DNA of 43,355 nucleotides from an uncultured Helicobacter sp. (lineage in GTDB: Bacteria; Campylobacterota; Campylobacteria; Campylobacterales; Helicobacteraceae). This document shows positions 18,402-26,706 of this stretch, piece by piece. The position numbers and the translations under genes were made by a program. How positions within the stretch are numbered: the first letter of the stretch is position 1; each line of letters opens with the position of its first letter. Under the pieces are notes generated by a model. The model had not been told where the DNA came from. It saw only the letters and a program-made list of their open reading frames with translations, and made no database searches. The stretch lies in NCBI GenBank assembly GCA_947177485.1, contig CAMWUR010000013.1:1-43355 (forward strand), given 5' to 3'.

Positions 18402-18823
18402 ATGGCTTGGACAATTATAGAAGTCTCGAAACAAACAGGAATTTCGCCACACACCCTAAGATTTTGGGCGAAAAAGGGAGTGTTTGAAACTGTGATAGAT
18501 AGAGATGAAAATGGCGTAAAATACTTTAATAAAAAAGCAGTCGAATGGGTGATGTGGGTCAATTATCTAAGAAATACGGGAATGAGTCTCAAAGACATCA
18601 AAAGATATGCGATTCTATTCACACAAGGAATGAAAACGGCACATGAGCGACGGGAAATGCTTGCAAAACAAGCGCAGTCTCTTAAAAATCAACTTGCAAT
18701 AATCCATGAAACTATACAGATACTAGAAAAGAAAATTAGCATCTATGATGAAATGATAGCAACAGGTGTTGATTTATTTCATTCTTGCGATATGAAGAAT
18801 TGCACAAACACAAAGGAGAAAAA

Positions 18824-18827
<4 letters not shown>
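18402..18827 (+). CDS. MerR-family transcriptional regulator
   Basis: The 141-residue protein has the MerR winged helix-turn-helix at residues 2-70 (WTIIEVSKQTGISPHTLRFW) and a dimerisation coiled coil at about 75-125. The short tail holds two Cys (HSCDMKNC), which may sense a metal or an electrophile. AAAGGA lies seven bases before the ATG at 18402; an ATG immediately before it is also possible. The stop overlaps the start of the first aldo/keto reductase by four bases. It likely controls this redox operon and perhaps the 19-bp-spacer promoter at 11383. Confidence 0.9.
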
Positions 18828-19963
<1,136 letters not shown>

Positions 19964-19983
19964 ATTAGATTCAAGGAGAAACA

Positions 19984-21105
19984 ATGAAAAATCACACCAC
20001 CAATCGCCGCGAGTTTTTGAAAGTTGCGGCAATACTAGGGGCAAGTTTGAGTTTAGGTGCTTCGCCACTTTTGGCAGCAGATTCTAAAAAGCAAATCATG
20101 CCAATGCGCACTTTGGGTAAAGGCGACTATGCCTTTGAGGTTTCTGCTCTTGCATTTGGACTGATGGGCTTGAATTATCACCGCAGCAAGGTGTTGAGCG
20201 AAAAAGAAGCAGCAGAGATTGTTGCAAAATGTGTGGATTATGGAATCATACTTTTTGACACAGCACAAGTTTATGGACCAGATAGTAATGAAATCTTGAC
20301 AGGCAAGATTCTAAAGCCCTATAAAGACAAGGTTTTTGTAACAACAAAATTTGGGTTTGGGGCAAATGCTGATATTTTGGATTCCTCACCAAAACGTATC
20401 CGAGAAGTTTGCGAACAGAGCCTAAAAAGGCTCAATATCGAGCAGATTCCGCTTTTTTATCAACATCGTTTCGACCCCCAAACACCGATTGAAGAAGTTG
20501 CGGGAACGGTCAAAGATTTGATAAAAGAAGGCAAAGTCGCTCGGTTTGGTGTATGCGAATTAAGCGCAGCAACGATAGAAAAGGCGCACAAAATCTGCCC
20601 GATTACAGCTGTGCAGAGTGAGTATCATTTGATGTGGCGCAATGTTGAAATAGAACTTTTCCCAACATTAGAAAAGCTTGGAATCGGCTTTGTGGCATAT
20701 TCACCTTTGGCACGAGGATATTTAAGTGGAAAGTTACGAAAAAATAGCGATTTTGACCCAAAAAATGATAATCGCGCAACCTTTCCACGTTACCAAGATG
20801 ACACAATGGCAGCAAATTATAAGATTGTCGAACTTCTAAGAGAATTTGGTAAAGGCAAAAATCCTTCCGCTCAAAATGGCAATGCAACCCCTGCTCAAAT
20901 GGCAATTTCCTATCTTTTAGCGAAAAAGCCCTATGTCGTGCCACTTTTTGGCACGACAAATCTAACACATTTAAGTGAAAACATTGAATCATTGCAGGTT
21001 CAATGGCACAAAAAAGAGCTGAAAAATTTTGAAGCAGAGCTTGCAAAAATACAGATTCTTGGCGACCGCTACCCACCAGAGCAGGCAAAGCGCGTGGGGC
21101 GATAG
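19984..21105 (+). CDS. Aldo/keto reductase with Tat leader (second)
   Basis: The 373-residue protein begins with NRREFLKVA and a hydrophobic stretch ending LLAADS, a clear Tat signal. The catalytic residues are in LFDTAQVYGP, TTKFGF and YQHRFD. It is a diverged paralogue of the preceding gene (shared layout from leader to C-terminus). Unlike that gene, no ribosome site lies between leader and barrel, so only the exported form is expected. CAAGGAGAAACA precedes the ATG. It is the last gene of the redox run before the type I restriction locus. Confidence 0.9.
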   Translation: MKNHTTNRREFLKVAAILGASLSLGASPLLAADSKKQIMPMRTLGKGDYAFEVSALAFGLMGLNYHRSKVLSEKEAAEIVAKCVDYGIILFDTAQVYGPDSNEILTGKILKPYKDKVFVTTKFGFGANADILDSSPKRIREVCEQSLKRLNIEQIPLFYQHRFDPQTPIEEVAGTVKDLIKEGKVARFGVCELSAATIEKAHKICPITAVQSEYHLMWRNVEIELFPTLEKLGIGFVAYSPLARGYLSGKLRKNSDFDPKNDNRATFPRYQDDTMAANYKIVELLREFGKGKNPSAQNGNATPAQMAISYLLAKKPYVVPLFGTTNLTHLSENIESLQVQWHKKELKNFEAELAKIQILGDRYPPEQAKRVGR

Positions 21106-21200
21106 CCAGATTTACAAACTTGAACTTGCTTTTGTGGCAAAAATATGCTATCATAATAACGCAATCTATGGGAAATGCCCAAACGCATGATGATGAGTTT

Positions 21201-21219
21201 CCAAGCCCCTATGGCTTGG
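21201..21219. other. Hairpin upstream of hsdM
   Basis: CCAAGCC and GGCTTGG pair around a five-base loop in the 176-base gap between the reductase and hsdM. No T-run follows, so it is not a standard terminator. It may sit in the hsdM leader. Confidence 0.35.
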
Positions 21220-21281
21220 ACACTCTCTGTCATTATGTGGCATAAAGGCTTAGTATCATAAAATAGACATAAGGGCAAGAT

Positions 21282-22919
21282 GTGGCAACACAGCCAAAAC
21301 TCGAATCGACTCTGTTTGTCGCCGCCGACAAACTCCGCAAAAACATTGACGCCGCCGAGTATAAGCATATCGTTTTGGGCTTAGTTTTCTTAAAATACAT
21401 CTCCGATAGCTTCCAAGCTATTTTTGAAAGAGTACAAAATGATGGCGGAGACACAGAGGACAAAGACGAATACCTCGCACACAATGCGTTTTTTGTGCCC
21501 CCAAAGGCGCGGTGGGGTTACATTATGGAAAACGCCAAACAAAGCAATATCGGTAGCCTTTTAGATGTTGCAATGCAAACCATAGAACAGGAAAATCCAA
21601 GCCTAAAGGGCGTTTTACCCAAAGTCTATGCCAAAGAAAATTTAGATTCCATTTGCTTAGGCGGGTTGATTGACTTACTCTCTAATCTCTCTTTAAGCGG
21701 AGAAGGAGGAGGCAAGACAGCCCAAAGCAGTGATATTTTAGGGCATATTTTTGAATATTTCTTAGGCGAGTTTGCGCTAAGCGAGGGCAAAAAAGGTGGG
21801 CAGTTTTACACCCCAAAAAGTGTTGTAGAGCTTTTAATCACAATGCTAGAGCCTTACAAGGGGCGCGTGTTTGACCCTTGTTGTGGCAGCGGGGGAATGT
21901 TTGTGCAAAGCGAAGCTTTTGTGCAAAGTCATCAAGGCAAGATTGACGACATCTCAATTTATGGACAAGAGAGCAACCAAACGACTTGGCGACTTGCAAA
22001 GATGAATCTAGCGATTCGACAAATCGATTCTTCGCAAGTCAAATGGAATAGCGAGGGGAGTTTTTTAAATGACGCGCATAAAGATTTAAAGGCGGACTTT
22101 GTGATTGCCAACCCGCCTTTTAACGATTCTGATTATAGCGGCGAGCAACTCGCAAACGATGGACGTTGGAAGTTTGGAATCCCGCCAACGACAAACGCAA
22201 ACTATGCGTGGATTCAGCATTTCCTCTATCATCTCGCGCCAAAGGGCGTTGCCGGGTTCGTGCTTGCCAAAGGCTCGCTAACGAGCAACACGGGCGGTGA
22301 GGGCGCAATCCGCAAAAACTTGATAGAATCCAATCTAATCGATTGCATTATCAATCTCCCCGCCAAACTTTTCTTAAATACGCAAATCCCCGCTTGCCTG
22401 TGGTTTATTCGCCGTTCTAAGACAAACCAAGAAATCCTTTTCATAGACGCGCGCAATTGTGGCGAGCTGATTAATCGTAAAAATCGTATCTTAACTCATG
22501 AGGATATACAAAAGATAAGCCAAACTTACCACGCGTGGAGAAAAGCGCAGAATCCACAAGATGGAGATTCTAAAAATCCAGTTTCCCATACTGACTCTCC
22601 CCTTTGTCATTCTGAGGCTTTAGCCGAAGAATCCCAACCTATAAAATCCAAGCAAGATTCTAAAAGTTTAGAATCTCTCCCACCTTATGCCGACATCAAG
22701 GGCTTTTGCAAATCCGCTTCCCTGCAAGAAGTCGCCGCGCTTGGCTATACGCTGACACCGGGCAGGTTTGTGGGCCTAGAAGAAAACGAGCAAAACTTCG
22801 ACTTTGAGAGTGAATTTACGCGTCTAAGAGCAGAGCTAGAAACTCAAATCAAAGAGGAACAAGAGCTCAACCAAAGGATTTTGGCAAATCTTGCACTAAT
22901 AGGTGGAGAAAAACAATAA
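21282..22919 (+). CDS. hsdM: Type I restriction-modification methylase subunit
   Basis: HsdM pairs with HsdS to methylate adenine in the split recognition site and with HsdR to form the nuclease. It starts at GTG with AAGG upstream (545 residues). The N-terminal helical domain holds TLFVAADKLR and VFLKYISD. The methylase core has FDPCCGSGGMF (SAM binding) and the catalytic NPPF. A repeat-derived peptide (CHSEALAEES, 22605-22634) sits at about residue 442, between the catalytic core and the C-terminal HsdS-binding region. HsdS and HsdR follow only after several inserted genes. Confidence 0.95.
   Translation: MATQPKLESTLFVAADKLRKNIDAAEYKHIVLGLVFLKYISDSFQAIFERVQNDGGDTEDKDEYLAHNAFFVPPKARWGYIMENAKQSNIGSLLDVAMQTIEQENPSLKGVLPKVYAKENLDSICLGGLIDLLSNLSLSGEGGGKTAQSSDILGHIFEYFLGEFALSEGKKGGQFYTPKSVVELLITMLEPYKGRVFDPCCGSGGMFVQSEAFVQSHQGKIDDISIYGQESNQTTWRLAKMNLAIRQIDSSQVKWNSEGSFLNDAHKDLKADFVIANPPFNDSDYSGEQLANDGRWKFGIPPTTNANYAWIQHFLYHLAPKGVAGFVLAKGSLTSNTGGEGAIRKNLIESNLIDCIINLPAKLFLNTQIPACLWFIRRSKTNQEILFIDARNCGELINRKNRILTHEDIQKISQTYHAWRKAQNPQDGDSKNPVSHTDSPLCHSEALAEESQPIKSKQDSKSLESLPPYADIKGFCKSASLQEVAALGYTLTPGRFVGLEENEQNFDFESEFTRLRAELETQIKEEQELNQRILANLALIGGEKQ
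22605..22634 (+). repeat. TGTCATTCTGA-family repeat inside hsdM
   Basis: This is a left-half copy: TGTCATTCTGA, the hairpin GGCTTTAGCC and then GAAGAATC. It is read in frame as CHSEALAEES within HsdM. Confidence 0.75.
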
Positions 22920-22929
22920 AGGAGACACA

Positions 22930-23208
22930 ATGACATCAAATATCAAATTCAAAATGGACAGCAATGACAAAGAAGTGCTCGAGGCAATGCTTAAGGATAT
23001 GGGACTAGATTTAGGCACAGCGTTTAGAATGTTTGCATACAAGGTGCTTAAAACAGGCGAGATTCCCTTTAGTATAAGCAGCAGCATTGAGCCAGACACG
23101 ATAGAGACGCCAGAAAATTATAAGGCATGGAAAAAGGCACGCAAAGAGCTCGAGAGGGGCGAGACCATAAGCCTAGAAGAGCTAAAAAGGAAATATGCTG
23201 ATGTATAA
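22930..23208 (+). CDS. DinJ/RelB-type antitoxin
   Basis: The 92-residue protein starts at an ATG with AAAGGAGA upstream. The N-terminus (NIKFKMDSNDKEVLEAML) has the strand-helix pattern of ribbon-helix-helix DinJ antitoxins, and GLDLGTAFRMFAYKVL is their typical second helix. It should neutralise the toxin encoded by the next, overlapping gene and repress the pair. It sits 10 bases after hsdM, as part of the material inserted into the type I locus. Confidence 0.82.
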   Translation: MTSNIKFKMDSNDKEVLEAMLKDMGLDLGTAFRMFAYKVLKTGEIPFSISSSIEPDTIETPENYKAWKKARKELERGETISLEELKRKYADV

Positions 23209-23458
23209 GATTCAAACGAGCAAAATTGTGGATAACTTTCTTGCGAAACATAGCGATATAAGGCAAAGGGTGCTTGATAAATTGGAAATTCTAGCACAAA
23301 ATCCCTATAAAAATACCCTTGATATTCAAAAACTTCAAGGTAGGGATAACCGTTATCGCCTGCGAGTAGGCAAGTATAGAATCCTGTATGAAATCATAGA
23401 GAATCAAATCCTTATCTATGCTTATGATGCGGATTCTCGTGGAGGCATCTACAAATGA
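23195..23458 (+). CDS. RelE/ParE-superfamily toxin
   Basis: The 87-residue protein overlaps the antitoxin gene by 14 bases. YKIQTSKIVDNFL, LQGRDNRYRLRVGKYRILYEI and a C-terminal YAYDADSRG match RelE-like mRNA interferases; the Arg-rich GKYRILYE strand is typical. A second ATG at 23201 is equally possible, since the AAAAAGG site lies 4 and 10 bases from the two. Cleavage of mRNA on the ribosome is known for the family and inferred here. Confidence 0.82.
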   Translation: MLMYKIQTSKIVDNFLAKHSDIRQRVLDKLEILAQNPYKNTLDIQKLQGRDNRYRLRVGKYRILYEIIENQILIYAYDADSRGGIYK

Positions 23459-23474
23459 CAAACAAGGAGACAAA

Positions 23475-23714
23475 ATGACTTTAATACTTGAGAATGTAAA
23501 AGAGGAGTTTGTGCCGACCATTAAGGCACTTAGCAAAGCTATCAATGCCAAATGCAAAATCGAAAAACCAAAAGCAACAAAACTTGAAAAAGAGCTTTTG
23601 TTACAATTGCAAGAAATAGAAGAGAAGCGCAAAAAAGGCACACTAAAAACCTACACAAGCGCAAAAGAAATGCATGCGGAACTATTCAATACATATAGTG
23701 AGTTACGCAGATGA
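23475..23714 (+). CDS. Small antitoxin-like protein (first of two)
   Basis: The 79-residue protein starts at an ATG with AAGGAGA upstream. MTLILENVKEEFVPTIKALSKAINAKCKI has the same pattern as the start of the protein at 28343, so the two are paralogues. Size, charge and the position between a RelE-type toxin and a HEPN/MNT-type pair suggest a RelB-like antitoxin. No matching toxin follows directly. The stop overlaps the next gene start by four bases. Confidence 0.5.
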   Translation: MTLILENVKEEFVPTIKALSKAINAKCKIEKPKATKLEKELLLQLQEIEEKRKKGTLKTYTSAKEMHAELFNTYSELRR

Positions 23715-24099
23715 CAAACACACGATTGAAGCAAAGATTTGCATTTTTTCAAAGAGCCTTTTTGAATCTCAATGAAGTCAAGGAGCAAGAAAATCGAGCT
23801 TTTTCAAACCTCGAAAAAGAGGGCATTATCCAAAGATTTAAGGTGCTCATAGAACTTTGTTGGAAAATGCTCAAAGATTTCCTAGAAAACGAGGGCTTTA
23901 TGGTTAAAAGCCCAAAAGAAAGCGTCCGCAAGGCTTTTGAATATGGACTCTTAAAAAATTGCTAGAGGCACTAGACATGCGAAATATCACAAGCCATACC
24001 TACACACAAAGCGCGCTTGATGAGAATGTGCGCTATATTTTAGAGGATTTTTATCCGCTCGTGCGGGATTTATACGATACCCTTAAGGCTCGCCTATGA
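23711..24099 (+). pseudogene. HEPN-type nucleotidyltransferase partner (HI0074 family), frameshifted
   Basis: The first frame gives 84 residues (ending YGLLKNC) and stops at 23965. The other frame continues with the missing family C-terminus: LLEALDMRNITSHTY and then DFYPLVRDLYDTLKARL, ending at 24099. RNxTSHTY is the conserved HEPN Rx4-6H-type motif. Adding one A to the six-A tract near 23947 would restore a full protein of about 129 residues. The downstream nucleotidyltransferase start overlaps the restored stop, as in intact pairs. The break may be a true mutation, a phase switch or a sequencing slip. Confidence 0.75.
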
Positions 24100-25241
24100 A
24101 TTGCGGACTTTCAAAAAGGCATTTGATGACAATCCAAGAGATTCTAACGCCACATCAGGCAATCACGCATGCCATTTTGTTTGGCTCACGCGCAAGAGGG
24201 ACATTCAAACCAACGAGCGATGTGGATATTACCCTAAAAGGCGACATTGACATTAGGCTCATTGCCAAAATCAAAGCAGAATTTGAGGATTCTAACCTCC
24301 CTTTTTTCGTGGATATTGTGGATTATGCTAAGGCAGATAATGCACTTAAAAGCGAGATTGATGCGCAGGGTGTTTTGCTTTATGTAAAAGATATTTCGCA
24401 TTTTTCAAATACCCGTGCAATCCGCAAGGATTTCACCCTCATTAGCAAAGATGACAAAAGTTCTCCTTGTCATTCTGAGCGAAGCGAAGAATCTAATAGA
24501 GATATTTCGCTTGTTTCACAAGCTCAATATGACAAAGCTAGCTTAACTTGTCATTCTGACCTTGAGTGCAACGAAAGGGAAGAATCTCAATACATTCCTA
24601 TCGCCTTGACCCAAAATCAAATCGCATTTTCGAAATATCCAGCCTTTATTTATATGGTGAGCAACAAAAACAACACAACCCTTTATATCGGCGTTACAAG
24701 CAATTTACAAAAACGCATTTATGAACATAAAAATCATTTAACAAAAGGCTTTAGTGATAAATATAATTGTGAAAAACTTGTATATTTTGAAAGCTTTGAT
24801 AACATTAATCAAGCCATTGAGAGAGAAAAATATCTTAAGGGCAAAAAGCGAGAATTTAAGGAGAATCTTATTCACTCAATTAATCCAAAATGGCTTGACT
24901 TATATGATTATTTGTTTAGAGATACTTCAGCTTTGCTTCAGTATGACAATACCCCTTGTCATTCTGAACCTGCTTTAGCAGGTGAAGAATCTAATCCCTC
25001 TTGTGATACTAAGCCTTTAGGCGAAGTATCTTACAAATCCAACAGAGATATTTCGCATTTTTCAAATGCTCAATATGACAAAATGACCTCAACTCGTCAT
25101 TCTGAGGCTTTAGCCGAAGAATCTCAAAAATCCGATTGTCATTCTAAAACCCCATCTTGTCATTCTGAGCGAAGCGAAGAATCTAATAGAGATATTTCGC
25201 TTGTTTCACAAGCTCAATATGACAACAAAGGCAGAAAATGA
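24096..25241 (+). CDS. MNT nucleotidyltransferase domain fused to a GIY-YIG nuclease domain through repeat-encoded linkers
   Basis: The 381-residue frame has four parts. Residues 15-98 are a minimal nucleotidyltransferase with FGSRARG, the DVD metal pair and a third acidic strand (FFVDIVDY); such proteins pair with HEPN partners as toxin-antitoxin systems, and some AMPylate the partner. Residues 99-170 are repeat-derived (CHSERSEESNRDIS). Residues 184-270 are a GIY-YIG nuclease (FIYMVSN, LYIGVTSNLQKRIYEH, IEREKYLKG). Residues 285-381 are again repeats. Normal MNT proteins end near residue 98, so a repeat seems to have removed the stop and joined two genes. An ATG at 24126 is an alternative start. 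Confidence 0.75.
   Translation: MNCGLSKRHLMTIQEILTPHQAITHAILFGSRARGTFKPTSDVDITLKGDIDIRLIAKIKAEFEDSNLPFFVDIVDYAKADNALKSEIDAQGVLLYVKDISHFSNTRAIRKDFTLISKDDKSSPCHSERSEESNRDISLVSQAQYDKASLTCHSDLECNEREESQYIPIALTQNQIAFSKYPAFIYMVSNKNNTTLYIGVTSNLQKRIYEHKNHLTKGFSDKYNCEKLVYFESFDNINQAIEREKYLKGKKREFKENLIHSINPKWLDLYDYLFRDTSALLQYDNTPCHSEPALAGEESNPSCDTKPLGEVSYKSNRDISHFSNAQYDKMTSTRHSEALAEESQKSDCHSKTPSCHSERSEESNRDISLVSQAQYDNKGRK
24468..24534 (+). repeat. Full copy of the 67-bp TGTCATTCTGA repeat (copy A)
   Basis: The element runs from TGTCATTCTGAG to CTCAATATGACA. Its ends are imperfect inverted repeats, and it contains GAAGAATC, GATATTTCGC and an inner TTGTTTCACAAG hairpin. It is identical over all 67 bases to copy B at 25158-25224. 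Confidence 0.85.
24549..24590 (+). repeat. Left half of a TGTCATTCTGA repeat
   Basis: TGTCATTCTGACCTTGAGT and then GAAGAATCTC. It has a different inner hairpin from copies A and B and is read in frame as CHSDLECNEREES. Confidence 0.6.
24919..25080 (+). repeat. Composite of TGTCATTCTGA-family repeat parts
   Basis: A right-half piece ending CAGTATGACAA is followed at 24957 by a left half with the hairpin CCTGCTTTAGCAGG. A TGTGATACT/GAAGTATC variant comes next, and then a right half ending CTCAATATGACA. The reading frame stays open throughout. Confidence 0.65.
25097..25224 (+). repeat. TGTCATTCTGA repeats including full copy B
   Basis: A left half with hairpin GGCTTTAGCC is followed by a short TGTCATTCTAAA piece and then the full 67-bp copy B (25158-25224). 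Copy B is identical to copy A some 690 bases upstream, which suggests recent duplication or gene conversion. Confidence 0.75.
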
Positions 25242-25270
25242 ATAAAAACATTATAGCCAAAGGGGCGACA

Positions 25271-26701
25271 ATGGGCATAACAACGCACAGCCACAAAGAA
25301 CACGCGACTGCAATTGTGCCATTTCATTCTCATTTCTTTGAATCGCTTCATAAAGAGCAATGGCAAGAGGTCAGGTTGGGGGAAGTGGCGGAGATAAAAA
25401 CAGATATTTGGAAAGTAGGAGGAGAACAACAGAAACAATATATAGGGCTTGAACACATTGCAGCAGATTCTTTAAGATTGTGCGGCATCGGAAATTCTAA
25501 TGAAATTAGCAGTAACAAATATATTTTTAAAGAAAATGATATTCTTTTTGGGAAATTGAGACCTTATTTTAGAAAAATTATTAAAGCTAAATTTAAAGGT
25601 ATTTGTTCCACTGATATTTGGGTTATTAGAGCAAAACAAAATATAGACCAAACATTTTTATTTTATTTTTTTGCGAATAAAACTTTGATAAATTTGTCAT
25701 ATTCTAGTTCTAAGGGAACAAGAATGCCCCGAGCAGATTGGAATTTTCTATCACAAACAACTTGGTTACTCCCGCCCCTCGAGACACAGCGTAAAATCGC
25801 GGAGATTCTAAGTAGTTTGGACGATAAGATAGATTTGCTTCATCGCCAAAACAAAACCCTAGAATCCCTCGCCCTCACTCTCTTTCGCCATACCTTTATA
25901 GACAATCCCAAAAATCCCAATGCCCCTTGTCATGCTGGGCAAGCTTGCAATTGTCATTCTGAACCTGCTTTAGCAGGTGAAGAATCTATTGATATAAAAT
26001 CGCATAGAGATATTTCGGCTTTGCCTCAATATGACAAAGAAAAGTTTCTAGTTGTAGAAAAAAACACACCTCCAAATAATGAGCAACATAACCGAGGCGC
26101 GACTTCAGTCGCACATAATGAACATTGGGAAATAGGAAAATTGGGGGATTATGGAAAAATAATTTGTGGTAAAACCCCAACAAAAATTCAAAAAGAATAT
26201 TTTAATGGCAAAATACCATTTATTAAAATTCCTGATATGCACAATAAAACTTTCGTTTTTAAAACAGCTGATACTCTTACACAGAAAGGTTTTTCGTCTC
26301 AACACACAAAAACATTGCCACCTTTAAGTATTTGCGTAAGCTGCATTGCTACCGTTGGCGTAGTTTCTATGAATGCTTTAGAATCTCAAACAAATCAACA
26401 AATAAATTCTATTGTTCCACACAAAGAATATTTTAGATATTTTTTATACTGCTTTATGAAAGAATCTTTTGATGAATTGCAAGCTATGGCAAGTGGCGGA
26501 ACAGCAACAGCTAATCTGAATACAACAGATTTCTCAAATATGGCAATTCTAAAACCTACTGATAAAGAATTGCAAGATTTTCATTCTTGCGTAAAGATTT
26601 ATTTTGATAAAATCTACAATAATGCTAAGCAGATTCAGAATCTGCAATCAATGCGGGATATGCTCTTAGCAAAAATTCTAAATGAAAAAATGGAGGTGTG
26701 A
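25271..26701 (+). CDS. hsdS: Type I restriction-modification specificity subunit
   Basis: HsdS sets the DNA target of the type I complex. I chose ATG 25271 (476 residues), since AAAGGGG lies just upstream; ATG 25238 is possible. The first target-recognition domain spans about residues 28-175, followed by LPPLETQRKIAEILSSLDDKI, the conserved helical spacer. The second recognition domain covers about 290-440, with the end helix LLAKILNEKMEV. The linker (residues 220-283) is made of two different dispersed repeats, giving CHSEPALAGEES and then NRGATSVAHNE. The second domain is AT-rich. The stop precedes the reverse transcriptase start by five bases. Confidence 0.92.
   Translation: MGITTHSHKEHATAIVPFHSHFFESLHKEQWQEVRLGEVAEIKTDIWKVGGEQQKQYIGLEHIAADSLRLCGIGNSNEISSNKYIFKENDILFGKLRPYFRKIIKAKFKGICSTDIWVIRAKQNIDQTFLFYFFANKTLINLSYSSSKGTRMPRADWNFLSQTTWLLPPLETQRKIAEILSSLDDKIDLLHRQNKTLESLALTLFRHTFIDNPKNPNAPCHAGQACNCHSEPALAGEESIDIKSHRDISALPQYDKEKFLVVEKNTPPNNEQHNRGATSVAHNEHWEIGKLGDYGKIICGKTPTKIQKEYFNGKIPFIKIPDMHNKTFVFKTADTLTQKGFSSQHTKTLPPLSICVSCIATVGVVSMNALESQTNQQINSIVPHKEYFRYFLYCFMKESFDELQAMASGGTATANLNTTDFSNMAILKPTDKELQDFHSCVKIYFDKIYNNAKQIQNLQSMRDMLLAKILNEKMEV
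25928..26036 (+). repeat. TGTCATTCTGA-family repeats in the hsdS linker
   Basis: A short TGTCATGCTGG variant is followed at 25952 by a full-length copy with hairpin CCTGCTTTAGCAGG and right end CTCAATATGACA. They are read in frame between the two recognition domains of HsdS. Confidence 0.75.
26093..26114 (+). repeat. REP palindrome in the hsdS linker
   Basis: CGAG followed by GCGCGACT and AGTCGCAC. It differs at three positions from the GGAG-headed REP copies near the RAYT gene. A half copy (CACCTCC) lies about 20 bases upstream in opposite orientation. It is read in frame as RGATSVAH. Confidence 0.65.
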
Positions 26702-26706
26702 AAATT

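Noticed and set aside
24468-25224. Possible CRISPR array
   Set aside because: Repeat units vary in length and inner hairpin, the spacing is irregular, the stretch is an open reading frame, and no cas gene is near.
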